Assembly (NCBI RefSeq): GCF_003664255.1
Contig: NZ_RCCV01000001.1
Coordinates: 124,001 to 188,000, forward strand
DNA from: Micromonospora sp. M71_S20
GTDB lineage: Bacteria > Actinomycetota > Actinomycetes > Mycobacteriales > Micromonosporaceae
Direction of reading: 5' to 3'
Length of the DNA: 64,000 bases
The notes beneath the pieces were generated by a model. The model was not told the DNA's origin and made no database searches. It saw only the letters and a program-made list of their open reading frames with translations. Position numbers and translations under genes: made by a program. Each line of letters starts with the position of its first letter. The stretch's first letter is position 1. Shown here in pieces: positions 17,328 to 26,219 of this stretch.

Positions 17328-20300
17328 TCAGCTGACGTTGGCGGGGCCGAGGACGCTCTTCAGGTCGCCCATCAGCGCGGTGGTGGCCGCCACCCGGAAC
17401 GGCCCCAGCCGCAGGGTGGTGGTCCGGCCGCCGTTGAGCAGCTTGACGTGCACCTCGGTGTCGCCCGGATGCAGGACCAGGGTCTCCTTGAGTCGCTCCA
17501 CCAGCGGCGGGGTGCACCGGTGCACCGGGATGGTCAGGGTGACCGGCTTGTTCGCCGGGTTGCTGCTGACGTCCGGCATGGACATGTCCATCGCCATGAT
17601 CCGGGGGGTGTCGTCGCGCCGGTCCACCCGGCCCTTGACCACCACGATGGCGTCCTCGGCGATGTACTGCCCGATCACCTCGTAGGTGTTGGGGAAGAAG
17701 AGGGTCTCCACGCCGCCGGCGAGGTCCTCCAGGGTGGCCGACGCCCAGGCCCGGCCCTGCTTGGTGACCCGCCGCTGCACCCCGGAGAGGATGCCGGCGA
17801 GGGTGACCACGGCCCCGTCCGGGACGGTGCCCTCCTCCGACAGGGAGGCGATGGTGCAGTCGGCCGCCGCGCCGAGCACGTGCTCCAGGCCGAAGAGCGG
17901 GTGGTCGGAGACGTAGAGGCCGAGCATCTCGCGTTCGAAGGCGAGCTTGTCGCGCTTGTCCCACTCCCCGTCGCCGATCACGGGCATCACCGTGGTGCTG
18001 TTGGTCTCCGCGTCGCCGAAGCCGGCGCCGAAGAGGTCGTACTGGCCGACGGCCTCCTTGCGCTTGACGTCGGCGTACGCGTCGATCGCCTCGGCGTGCA
18101 CCGTGAGCAGCGCCTTGCGGGAGTGCCCGAGCGAGTCGAACGCCCCGGCCTTGATCAGCGATTCGATGGTCTTCTTGTTGCAGACCACGGCGTCGACCTT
18201 CGACAGGAAGTCGTAGAAGTCGGCGTACTCGCCCTTCTCGTCCCGGCAGCGCATGATCGCGGCGACGACGTTGGCGCCGACGTTGCGCACCGCGCCGAGG
18301 CCGAAGCGGATCTCCTTGCCGACCGGGGTGAAGGGCCCCGCGGAGGTGTTCACGTCCGGCGGCAGCACCTGGATGCGCATCCGGCGGCACTCCGACAGGT
18401 AGAGCGCCATCTTGTCCTTGTCGTCGCCGACGGAGGTGAGCAGCGCCGCCATGTACTCGGCCGGGTAGTGCGCCTTCAGGTACGCGGTCCAGTACGACAC
18501 CAGCCCGTACGCCGCCGAGTGCGCCTTGTTGAAGGCGTAGCCGGCGAACGGGACCAGCACGTCCCAGACCTTCTGGATCGCCTCGTCGGAGTAGCCGCGC
18601 TCCCGGCACCCGTCGCGGAAGGGGATGAACTCCTTGTCGAGGATCTCCTTCTTCTTCTTGCCCATCGCCCGGCGCAGCAGGTCGGCCTGGCCGAGGGTGT
18701 AGCCGGCGAGGATCTGCGCGGCGCGCTGCACCTGCTCCTGGTAGACGATCAGGCCGTAGGTGGGCGCGAGGATCTCCCGCAGCGGCTCCTCCAGCTCCGG
18801 GTGGATCGGGGTGATCTCCTGGAGGCCGTTCTTGCGCAGCGCGTAGTTGGTGTGCGAGTCCACGCCCATCGGACCGGGGCGGTACAGCGCGAGGACGGCG
18901 GAGATGTCCTCGAAGTTGTCCGGCTTCATCATCCGCAGCAGGGAGCGCATCGGCCCACCGTCGAGCTGGAACACGCCCAGGGTGTCACCCCGGGCCAGCA
19001 GCTCGTACGCGGGCTTGTCGTCCAGCGGCAACGCCAGCAGGTCCAGCTCCTTGCCGTGGTTGAGCTGGATGTTCTTCACCGCGTCGTCGATGATCGTCAG
19101 GTTGCGCAGGCCGAGGAAGTCCATCTTCAACAGCCCGAGCGACTCGCACGTCGGGTAGTCGAACTGGGTGATGATGACCCCGTCGGAGTCCCGGCGCATC
19201 AGCGGGATGTGGTCGATGATCGGCTCGGCGGACATGATGACGCCGGCGGCGTGCACGCCGGTCTGCCGGATCAGCCCCTCGATGCCCCGGGCGGTGTCGA
19301 TGACCTTCTTGACGTCCGACTCGGCCTCGTACATGCCCCGGAGCTCGCCCGCCTCGGCGTAGCGGGGGTGCTTGGGGTCGAAGATCCCCTCCAGGGGGAT
19401 GTCCTTGCCCATCACGGCCGGCGGCATCGCCTTGGTGATCCGGTCGCCGACCGCGTACGGGTAGCCGAGCACCCGGGCCGAGTCCTTGATCGCGGCCTTC
19501 GCCTTGATGGTGCCGAAGGTGGCGATCTGGGCGACCTTGTCCTCGCCCCACTTGTCGGTGACGTACTTGATGACCTCGCCGCGCCGACGCTCGTCGAAGT
19601 CGATGTCGACATCCGGCATCGAGACGCGCTCGGGGTTGAGGAAGCGCTCGAAGATCAGCCCGTGCTGGATCGGGTCGAGGTCGGTGATACCCAGCGCGTA
19701 CGCCACGAGCGAGCCGGCGGCCGAACCACGGCCGGGGCCCACCGCGATGCCCTGGTTCTTGGCCCACTGGATGAAGTCGGCGACCACGAGGAAGTACGAC
19801 GGGAAGCCCATCTGGGTGATGACGCCCAGCTCGTACTCGGCCTGCCGGACGTGCCCCTCGGGGATGCCGCCGGGGTAGCGCCGGGCCAGCCCGGCGAAGG
19901 TCTCCTTGCGGAACCAGGACTCCTCGGTCTCCCCCTCCGGGACGGGGAAGCGGGGCATCAGGTTGTGGAACTCGAACATCCCGGTGGGGTCGACCTTCTC
20001 GGCCACCAGCAGGGTGTTGCGGCAGCCCTCCAGCCAGAGGTCGGAGTTGTCGACGGCGCGCATCTCGTCGGCGGACTTGATGTAGTAGCCGCTGCCGTCG
20101 AACCGGAACCGGTTGGGGTCGGCGACGTTCGCCGCCGTCTGCACGCAGAGCAGCACGTCGTGCGCCTCGGCCTGGGACTCGTGCGTGTAGTGCGAGTCGT
20201 TGGTGACGACCGGCGGGATGTCCAGCTTGCGGGAGATGTCGTGCAGCTCCTGCCGGACCCGGCGCTCGATGCTGATGCCGTGGTCCATGACCTCCAGGAA

Positions 20301-20858
20301 GTAGTTCTCCTTGCCGAAGATCTCCTGGTAGCGCGCCGCGGCCTTGAGCGCCTCGTCGTACTGGCCCAGGCGCAGCCGGGTCTGCACCTCGCCCGAGGGG
20401 CAGCCGGTGGTGGCCATCAACCCGTCGGAGTTCGCGGCGAGCAGCTCCGCGTCCATCCGCGGCCACTTGACGAAGAACCCCTCGGTGTACGACCGGCTGG
20501 TGAGCTTGAAGAGGTTGTGCAGGCCGGTCTTGTTCTTCGCCCAGATGGTCATGTGGGTGTAGCCGCCGCTGCCGGAGACGTCGTCGCTCTTCTGCTCCGG
20601 CCGGCCCCAGCGCACCCGCTGCTTGTGGAACCGCGACTCGGGCGCCACGTACGCCTCGATGCCGAGGATCGGGGTGACGCCGGCGGCCATCGCCTGCTTG
20701 TAGAAGTCGTTCGCGCCGTGCATGTTGCCGTGGTCGGTCATCGCCACCGCCGGCATGCCCTGCCGCTTGACCTCGGCGAAGAGGTCCTTCAGCCGGGCCG
20801 CCCCGTCGAGCATCGAGTACTCCGTGTGCACGTGCAGATGCGCGAACGAATCGCCCAT
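17328..20858 (-). CDS. dnaE: DNA polymerase III alpha subunit
   Basis: DnaE is the replicative polymerase, here 1176 residues, the normal length for actinobacterial DnaE1. An N-terminal PHP domain opens [14 protein letters not shown] (residues 7-20). The catalytic Asp triad sits in [12 protein letters not shown] near residue 415. The helix-hairpin-helix and OB regions follow, with the OB-fold near [14 protein letters not shown]. The ATG at 20858 begins the PHP domain. It has no operon partner. A TAGGGT -10-like element (minus strand, 20914 to 20909) lies about 50 bases upstream. Finding a single-copy essential gene in this otherwise accessory stretch is useful for synteny. Confidence 0.97.
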   Translation of the reverse strand: MGDSFAHLHVHTEYSMLDGAARLKDLFAEVKRQGMPAVAMTDHGNMHGANDFYKQAMAAGVTPILGIEAYVAPESRFHKQRVRWGRPEQKSDDVSGSGGYTHMTIWAKNKTGLHNLFKLTSRSYTEGFFVKWPRMDAELLAANSDGLMATTGCPSGEVQTRLRLGQYDEALKAAARYQEIFGKENYFLEVMDHGISIERRVRQELHDISRKLDIPPVVTNDSHYTHESQAEAHDVLLCVQTAANVADPNRFRFDGSGYYIKSADEMRAVDNSDLWLEGCRNTLLVAEKVDPTGMFEFHNLMPRFPVPEGETEESWFRKETFAGLARRYPGGIPEGHVRQAEYELGVITQMGFPSYFLVVADFIQWAKNQGIAVGPGRGSAAGSLVAYALGITDLDPIQHGLIFERFLNPERVSMPDVDIDFDERRRGEVIKYVTDKWGEDKVAQIATFGTIKAKAAIKDSARVLGYPYAVGDRITKAMPPAVMGKDIPLEGIFDPKHPRYAEAGELRGMYEAESDVKKVIDTARGIEGLIRQTGVHAAGVIMSAEPIIDHIPLMRRDSDGVIITQFDYPTCESLGLLKMDFLGLRNLTIIDDAVKNIQLNHGKELDLLALPLDDKPAYELLARGDTLGVFQLDGGPMRSLLRMMKPDNFEDISAVLALYRPGPMGVDSHTNYALRKNGLQEITPIHPELEEPLREILAPTYGLIVYQEQVQRAAQILAGYTLGQADLLRRAMGKKKKEILDKEFIPFRDGCRERGYSDEAIQKVWDVLVPFAGYAFNKAHSAAYGLVSYWTAYLKAHYPAEYMAALLTSVGDDKDKMALYLSECRRMRIQVLPPDVNTSAGPFTPVGKEIRFGLGAVRNVGANVVAAIMRCRDEKGEYADFYDFLSKVDAVVCNKKTIESLIKAGAFDSLGHSRKALLTVHAEAIDAYADVKRKEAVGQYDLFGAGFGDAETNSTTVMPVIGDGEWDKRDKLAFEREMLGLYVSDHPLFGLEHVLGAAADCTIASLSEEGTVPDGAVVTLAGILSGVQRRVTKQGRAWASATLEDLAGGVETLFFPNTYEVIGQYIAEDAIVVVKGRVDRRDDTPRIMAMDMSMPDVSSNPANKPVTLTIPVHRCTPPLVERLKETLVLHPGDTEVHVKLLNGGRTTTLRLGPFRVAATTALMGDLKSVLGPANVS

Positions 20859-21127
20859 GCGTGGCGCCCCCCGGGTCGGATCATGGGATGGTCGAGCTCG
20901 GACGGCCTACCCTATCGCCGCCGCGAAACGCGGCTCCAGACGCCGCGCGGACAGGGTCGGGCCGGGTGGCGGGGATCTCTCCGACCGCCCCGCCGCACGC
21001 CGGCCGCCGGCACTCGCCGGGGTCCCACGACGGCTTCCGGCAGTCGGTTCCCGGACTCGGGGCGCCCCGTCCGGCGGCGGCGGCCGTAGCCTGGGCGGAC
21101 GGTATCCGGCGAGCATTGGACGACCTG

Positions 21128-21694
21128 ATGCCCCTCCTCCCGGACGGTGTCGAGGACCTGGTCGAGTCGGCGGCGCGCGGCGATCCCGCGGCGCTCGACG
21201 CGCTGCTGGTCGCGGTCCGCCCCGAGGTGCTGCGTCTCTGCGCCCGCCTGCTGCCCCACCGCGAGGACGCCGAGGAGGCGTGCCAGGACGCGCTGCTCGC
21301 GCTGGCCCGGGGCATCGGCCGGTTCGAGCGCCGGTCGTCGTTCCACACCTGGCTGTACCGGCTGACGGCCAACCGGGCCCGCTCCACGTACCGGGTGCTG
21401 CGGCGGCGCTGGCTGGTGGAGGCCGGCGGCGTGCCGCTGCCGGAACCGGTGGACCCGCGCCGGACGAGCGTGGTCGCCGGCACCCGGCTGGACCTGCTCG
21501 ACGCGCTCGACGCGCTGCGCCCCGAACTCGCCGAGGCGGTGACCCTGCGCGACGTCCTCGGGCTCGGCTACCGGGAGATCGCCGGCCTGCTCGGCCTGCC
21601 CGAGGGCACCGTCAAGTCGCGGATCCACGAGGCCCGCCGGCAGCTGCGGCACCGGCTGTCCGGGGAGCCCGCCGCCGGCGAGGGGCGGCGGTGA
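21128..21694 (+). CDS. ECF-type RNA polymerase sigma factor
   Basis: The 188-residue sigma factor has region 2 (LLPHREDAEEACQDALLALARGIGRFERRSSFHTWLYRLTAN) and region 4 with the helix-turn-helix GLGYREIAGLLGLPEGTVKSRIHEARRQL. Region 1.1 and 3 are absent, as in extracytoplasmic function sigma factors. Its stop codon overlaps the start of the downstream lipoprotein gene (GTGA), so the two are coupled; the usual cytoplasmic anti-sigma domain (HCC zinc motif) is missing from that partner. The targets are unknown. ATG 21128 fits the family N-terminus. Confidence 0.9.
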   Translation: MPLLPDGVEDLVESAARGDPAALDALLVAVRPEVLRLCARLLPHREDAEEACQDALLALARGIGRFERRSSFHTWLYRLTANRARSTYRVLRRRWLVEAGGVPLPEPVDPRRTSVVAGTRLDLLDALDALRPELAEAVTLRDVLGLGYREIAGLLGLPEGTVKSRIHEARRQLRHRLSGEPAAGEGRR

Positions 21695-22419
21695 CCGCGC
21701 CGGGCCGCCGGCGGATAGCGGCGGTGACCGCGCCGGGCCACCGGCGGAGGGCGGCGGTGGCCGGGGCGGGCGAGCCGGCGGAGGGCGCCGGCGGGGGCGA
21801 CGTCCGCCGGGGCACGTCGCGCGGCTCCGGCGGCTCACGGTTCGCCGCGCCGCGGCTCACCAGGATCGCGGTGGTCGCCATGATCGTGGCCGTGCCGGTC
21901 GCGGGGTGCGGCGGCGGGGACACGCCCGTCTCGCCGCTGCCGGTGCAGGCGCCGGCCTCCCGCTCCCCCGGCCCGGCCTCGCCCTCCCCGTCGGCCCTGC
22001 CGTCGTCGGCCCTTCCGCCGTCGCCGAGCACGCCGGATCGTCCGCCGGGCCCGCCGGCCGTCGTCCCCCCGGCCCGGCGGCCCCCGCCGGCTGCGCCCCC
22101 GACGACCGCCGCCGGGCGTACGCCGGGCGCGACGCGGTCGCCGAGCGGGCCGCCCGGCACCTGCTTCGGGGCGGTGCGTCACGACGTGGTGCTGGCCGAG
22201 ACCGAACTGGCGCTGCTCCCCTCGCTCTGCTTCGCCACCGGCGGCGTGCTGCGGATCATCGGCATCGGGCCGGGCGAGGTGACCGTGGACCGGGAGGACC
22301 TGGTCTCCCGCAGCTACGAGGCCGGGGTGGTCGACATCCGGTTCGTCCGCCCCGGCACCGTGGACGTGCTGATCCCGCAGGGCGGCACCACGCACACGGT
22401 CACCGTGGTGGTGCGGTGA
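21691..22419 (+). CDS. Pro-rich lipoprotein coupled to the sigma factor
   Basis: The 242-residue product starts with a polar 50-residue N-region containing an imperfect TAPGxRRR repeat, then a hydrophobic helix ending in the lipobox-like VAGC. A Pro/Ser/Ala-rich linker of about 80 residues follows. The C-terminal 85 residues (CFGAVRHDVVLAETELALLPSLCF... to VTVVVR) look like a small beta domain with two cysteines. I do not recognise the family. The unusually long N-region could be cytoplasmic and contact the sigma factor; alternatively the true start is later. The G at 21691 begins a GTG that overlaps the sigma stop. Confidence 0.6.
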   Translation: MTAPGRRRIAAVTAPGHRRRAAVAGAGEPAEGAGGGDVRRGTSRGSGGSRFAAPRLTRIAVVAMIVAVPVAGCGGGDTPVSPLPVQAPASRSPGPASPSPSALPSSALPPSPSTPDRPPGPPAVVPPARRPPPAAPPTTAAGRTPGATRSPSGPPGTCFGAVRHDVVLAETELALLPSLCFATGGVLRIIGIGPGEVTVDREDLVSRSYEAGVVDIRFVRPGTVDVLIPQGGTTHTVTVVVR

Positions 22420-22428
22420 CCGGCGGGC

Positions 22429-23835
22429 TCACCGCACCCGCACGCCGGCCAGCAGGGTGTCGACGAAGTCGGCCCGGCTGCCGGCCGGGGGCGTCACCTG
22501 GACGTAGATCAGGGCGGCGCGGCCGGGTGCGAGCCCGGCGGCCTCGACGATCTCGGGCCGCCCCTCGTCGCAGGTGAACCGGGCCACCACCCAGTCGACG
22601 CCGGCTTGGCGGGTGCGGCGCACCGGCGCGGCGGCGCACGCCGCGTGCGGGCGCTCGGCGACGAATCCCGCCGGGGTGGTCCGGGCGGCGAGGCCGGCCG
22701 ACAGTCCGACGAAGGCACCCGGCACGGTCGGGTCGGCCGCCCACCGGTGCGGGTCGGGCGACACCACCAGGGCCGGTTCGAGCCGGCCGTCGTCGCCGTA
22801 CCGGCCGGCCCAGCCCGTGCCGGCGGCCCGCCAGCCGGGCGGCAGCCGCACCGCCATCGGCCCGCTCGTCCAGCTCGCGGTGTCCCGCCCGCCCGTCGCG
22901 CCGTCCCCGGCCGTGGACCCGGCCCCGGCGAGGGCCAGCACGCCCAGTGCCAGCACGCCGAGCCGCCGGGCGACCGGCCGAGCCCGTGCGCGCACCCGCC
23001 GGGGCGGCGCTTTGACCGGGCCGGCGGGCGGGCCGGGCGCGGTGACCGCGTGGCGCAGGGCGGCACGGAAGGCGGCGGCGTCCGGGTACCGGTCGGCGGG
23101 TCGGTGCGCGGTGGCCCGACGCAGGACCGCGGCCACCCCGGCCGGAACGCCCCGGCGCGTCCCGGTCGCCGCGTCGACGTCAGCGTCGCGATCGGCAGCA
23201 ACGGCGTCGGCGACCGGGCCGAGCAGCCGCAGGCCGAGCCGGCCCAGGCCGTACACGTCGGCGCGGGTGTCGACGACGGCGAGCGGGTCGTCCTGCTCCG
23301 GGGCCATGTAGCCGGGGGTGCCGGCCCGGGCGGTGAGACCGGAGGCGGCGGCGAGGGCCTTGGCCAGCCCGAGATCGGCGATCAGCACCCGCTCGCCGTC
23401 CGGGCCGGAGCGGAACAGGACGTTGCCCGGGGTCAGGTCGCGGTGCACCACGCCGTGGCGGTGCAGGACGGCGACCCCGGCGGCGATCTCGGTCAGCAGG
23501 GCCAGGGCGGCGGTCGGCGGCATCGGGCCGGCCGCCAGCCGGTCGTGCAGGCTGCCGCCGTCGGCCCAGTCCATGACCGAGTACGGCCGGCCGTCGGCCA
23601 GTTCGCCGGCGGCGTGGACGCGGATCAGCCGCACGTCGTCGAGCCGGCGCAGCAGGCGGGCCTCGTCGAGGAACCGCTCCCGTACCCGCAGGTCGTGGTG
23701 CCAGTTCTCGGCCAGCACCTTGATCGCCACCCGGGAGTCGAGCACCGGGTCGTGGCCGAGCCAGACCGTCGCGAACGACCCCGTGCCCAGCAGCCGCTCG
23801 ATCCGGTAGGGCCCGATCCGCTCCGGACTGGTCAC
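22429..23835 (-). CDS. Membrane Ser/Thr protein kinase (PknB-like)
   Basis: The 468-residue receptor kinase has a cytoplasmic Hanks-type domain (about 8-270): glycine loop LLGTGSFATVW, VAIKVLAENW with the ATP-binding Lys, catalytic loop HRDLTPGN, DLG in place of DFG, and APEQ. A single membrane helix (about 290-310, LGVLALGVLALAGAG) leads to a 150-residue external domain with conserved-looking Trp and Cys, and no PASTA repeats. The catalytic-loop Lys of HRDxKPxN is replaced by Thr. The gene is convergent with the lipoprotein gene, ten bases apart. GTG 23835 starts directly at the kinase domain. Confidence 0.88.
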   Translation of the reverse strand: MTSPERIGPYRIERLLGTGSFATVWLGHDPVLDSRVAIKVLAENWHHDLRVRERFLDEARLLRRLDDVRLIRVHAAGELADGRPYSVMDWADGGSLHDRLAAGPMPPTAALALLTEIAAGVAVLHRHGVVHRDLTPGNVLFRSGPDGERVLIADLGLAKALAAASGLTARAGTPGYMAPEQDDPLAVVDTRADVYGLGRLGLRLLGPVADAVAADRDADVDAATGTRRGVPAGVAAVLRRATAHRPADRYPDAAAFRAALRHAVTAPGPPAGPVKAPPRRVRARARPVARRLGVLALGVLALAGAGSTAGDGATGGRDTASWTSGPMAVRLPPGWRAAGTGWAGRYGDDGRLEPALVVSPDPHRWAADPTVPGAFVGLSAGLAARTTPAGFVAERPHAACAAAPVRRTRQAGVDWVVARFTCDEGRPEIVEAAGLAPGRAALIYVQVTPPAGSRADFVDTLLAGVRVR

Positions 23836-24029
23836 CGCACCACCCCCGACACCGGCACCGCCGGCCGCCGTTCCGCCTCGACAGTAGACGGCTCGTCGGT
23901 GCGGCGGCAGCCCTCGGCGGCGCGCCCGGGCCGGCCCGCAGCGCGTCGGTCGGGAACCCGACGAACCGATCCGGTCGGCGGGGAGACCAAGAGGACAAGG
24001 ACATCCGCACCACCGAGGAGGAGATCCCC

Positions 24030-24641
24030 GTGCACCGTCTCTCGTACACCCTCGTCACCGCCCTGCTGACCACGGCCGGGCTCGTGCCGATCGCCCTGGC
24101 GGCCCCGGCCGCCGCCGCGCCCCGGCCGGCCGTCGCCGCCGGGCACCCGACCGACCACCCCCACGCCGAACCCGGCCTCGCCATCACCGGGCGGGACGAG
24201 GTCGAGGTCATCAGCGTCCGGGGCGCCGGGCCGTTCCGGATCGGGGCCGACCTGGCACGCCTGTCGGCGGCCGGCCTCATCGACTGGGTGGCTCCCGACT
24301 GCGACGGCACGGTCCACACCGGCGTCACCGGGGCCTGGGCGGGGAAGATCCTGCTGACCTTCCTCGACGGGCGGCTGGTGGGGGTGGGCACCGCCACCGC
24401 GCCGCCGCGCACCCCCGCCGGCGCGTCGGTGGGCATGTCCTTCGCCGCCCTGGAGGAGATCTACGGCCCGCGGGGCTCGATGATCCGCAACGACGCGGGC
24501 GACGCCTCGGCGTACCTGGTGCGCGTCGGTTCCCGGGTGGAGCTGTTCACCGGTCACCCGATCCGGCCGGGGGTCGGCTACCTCCAGGTCGGCCCGGCGT
24601 CCGTCGTCGAGCGCGGCTTCCGGGAGGGCCGGTCCTGCTGA
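24030..24641 (+). CDS. Secreted hypothetical protein
   Basis: The 203-residue product has a clear signal peptide (to about residue 34, ending ALAAPAAAA) and a mature domain that I cannot assign. Two similar blocks can be seen: GPFRIGADLARLSAAG... with FLDGRLVGVGTATAP, and GASVGMSFAALEEIYGPRGSMIRNDAGDASAYLVRVGSRVELF. This repeat of a short alpha-beta unit resembles secreted actinobacterial proteins of unknown role. GGAGGAGA lies before the GTG at 24030. It stands alone, divergent from the kinase gene. Confidence 0.7.
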   Translation: MHRLSYTLVTALLTTAGLVPIALAAPAAAAPRPAVAAGHPTDHPHAEPGLAITGRDEVEVISVRGAGPFRIGADLARLSAAGLIDWVAPDCDGTVHTGVTGAWAGKILLTFLDGRLVGVGTATAPPRTPAGASVGMSFAALEEIYGPRGSMIRNDAGDASAYLVRVGSRVELFTGHPIRPGVGYLQVGPASVVERGFREGRSC

Positions 24642-24730
24642 GCGACCGACGCACGCGGCGGCGGACCCTCGGTGGGGTCCGCCGCCGTCCGTTTCGCCCG
24701 AACACACTGATGTTGGCGGGCGCAATGATG

Positions 24731-24773
24731 TATCGCTGGACGATAGTGTGTGCCACACAGTATGGTGTGACAC
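24731..24773 (+). promoter_or_regulatory. PadR promoter/operator, probably leaderless
   Basis: TATCG-ctgga-CGATA (24731-24745) is followed by GTGTG-tgc-CACAC (24746-24758) and GTGTGACAC (24765-24773). A -10 hexamer TATGGT (24761-24766) ends seven bases before the ATG at 24774, so transcription probably starts at or one base before the start codon. The dyads fit PadR-type autoregulation. Confidence 0.6.
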
Positions 24774-25115
24774 ATGGTGAGCGATGAGATCCTGCGAACG
24801 CACCTCCAGGAGTTGCGTCGGGGCACCGTGGTGGTGGCGAGCCTCGTCGCGCTGCGCCGTCCCGACTACGGCTACGCGTTGCTGCAACGCCTCTCCGACC
24901 ACGGCTTTCCGGTCGACGCCAACACGCTCTACCCGCTGCTGCGGCGGCTGGAGGAACAGGGGCTGCTGACCAGCGAGTGGAACACCGAGGAGAGCCGGCC
25001 ACGCAAGTTCTACCGGACCAGCGAGGAGGGCGAGTCGGTGCTGGGCCGGCTCCTCACCGACCTCGCCACAGTGCAGACCTCCCTGACCGGGCTGATCGAA
25101 GGAGCCGACCGATGA
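24774..25115 (+). CDS. PadR family transcriptional regulator
   Basis: The 113-residue winged-helix protein is typical of subfamily-2 PadR regulators: helix-turn-helix region YGYALLQRLSDHGFPVDANTLYPLLRRLEEQGLL, the wing with SRPRKFYRTSEEG, and one C-terminal dimerisation helix. Such proteins repress adjacent membrane-protein genes. The stop overlaps the start of the next gene (ATGA), giving a two-gene operon, the standard PadR/HAAS arrangement. Confidence 0.92.
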   Translation: MVSDEILRTHLQELRRGTVVVASLVALRRPDYGYALLQRLSDHGFPVDANTLYPLLRRLEEQGLLTSEWNTEESRPRKFYRTSEEGESVLGRLLTDLATVQTSLTGLIEGADR

Positions 25116-26059
25116 ACACCCTGACCGACCGATACCTCGCCGCGACCCTGCGCTCGGTGCCGGTCGCGCGCCGCCAGGAGATCGCCACCGAGCTGCGCGC
25201 CTCGATCGAGGACATGGTCGAGGGCCGCACGGCCGGCGGGCAGGACGCCGCCGCCGCCGAGCGGGAGGTGCTCACGGAGCTGGGCGACCCGGACAAGCTC
25301 GCCGCCCGCTACGCCGACCGCCGGTTGCAGCTGATCGGCCCGGCCTACTACCTGGCCTGGTCACGGCTGATGAAGCTGCTGCTCAGCTTCATCCCGGCGA
25401 TGGCCGGCGTGCTGGTCGGCCTGCTGAAGGTCGCCGACGGCGGCGACGCGGGTGAGGGGATCGGCGCCGGCATCTCCGCCGCCATCCAGGTGGCGGTCCA
25501 GATCGCCTTCTGGGTGACCGTGGTCTTCGCGGTGCTGGAGCGCACCAAGACCCCCCTGCACCTGCCCGAGTGGAACGTCGACCAGCTCCCGGAGGACACG
25601 ACCGGCCGGCAGATCACCCTGACCGACATCGCCGCCTCGGTCACCTTCCTGGCACTGATCATCATCTACCTCCCGATGCAGCACTTCCGCTCGTTCGTTC
25701 CCACCGACGGTGAGAACCTGCCGATCCTCGACCCGGCGCTGTGGAGCTTCTGGCTGCCGTTCCTGATCGCGGTGCTGGTCGCCACCATCGGCCTGGAGAT
25801 CGCCAAGTACCGGGCCGGGCGCTGGACCTGGCCGCTGGTCGCGGTGAACGCGGTGCTCGACCTGGCGTTCGCGGTGCCGGTGGTCTGGCTGATGTCGACC
25901 GACCGGCTGCTCAACCCCGAGTTCGTGGCCCGCTTCGAGTGGCTCGGCGAGGGCGACAACCTGAACCTGGTCGCGACCGCCGTGATCGCCGGCACGGTGC
26001 TGGTGACGCTCTGGGACATCCTCGACAGCGCCGTCAAGACGTACCGCAACCGCACCTGA
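25112..26059 (+). CDS. HAAS-domain multi-pass membrane protein
   Basis: The 315-residue product begins with a HAAS (permease-prefix-like) helical domain (residues 1-75: MNTLTDRYLAATLRSVPVARR... ELGDPDKLAARYADR), followed by about six to seven hydrophobic helices separated by short loops. HAAS proteins are encoded next to PadR regulators and are thought to work in envelope stress or permease control; the biochemical function is unknown. It is coupled to the padR gene by a four-base overlap. Confidence 0.8.
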   Translation: MNTLTDRYLAATLRSVPVARRQEIATELRASIEDMVEGRTAGGQDAAAAEREVLTELGDPDKLAARYADRRLQLIGPAYYLAWSRLMKLLLSFIPAMAGVLVGLLKVADGGDAGEGIGAGISAAIQVAVQIAFWVTVVFAVLERTKTPLHLPEWNVDQLPEDTTGRQITLTDIAASVTFLALIIIYLPMQHFRSFVPTDGENLPILDPALWSFWLPFLIAVLVATIGLEIAKYRAGRWTWPLVAVNAVLDLAFAVPVVWLMSTDRLLNPEFVARFEWLGEGDNLNLVATAVIAGTVLVTLWDILDSAVKTYRNRT

Positions 26060-26070
26060 TCCCACCACGA

Positions 26071-26106
26071 CCACGGCCCGGCGCGCCCCCGCGTGCCGGG
26101 CCGTGG
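26071..26106 (+). terminator. Terminator after the PadR/HAAS operon
   Basis: A 12-bp perfect stem CCACGGCCCGGC/GCCGGGCCGTGG with a 12-base loop begins 11 bases after the stop codon. Confidence 0.7.
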
Positions 26107-26219
26107 CGCGTGCCGACGCCGGCCACCAGCCGGGGCGCGGCGCACCGGCGGTCGCCCCGGCGAGGAAGCCGGCCGGGTGCCGGACCGGCGGCGGCCGGCG
26201 GGATGAGATCCTGACCTGG

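Noticed and set aside
17265..21089. Very long plus-strand frame (1274 codons) opposite dnaE
   Set aside because: It is the complement of dnaE; high G+C leaves antisense frames open. It has no recognisable domain and is His/Val/Gly-rich as antisense products are.
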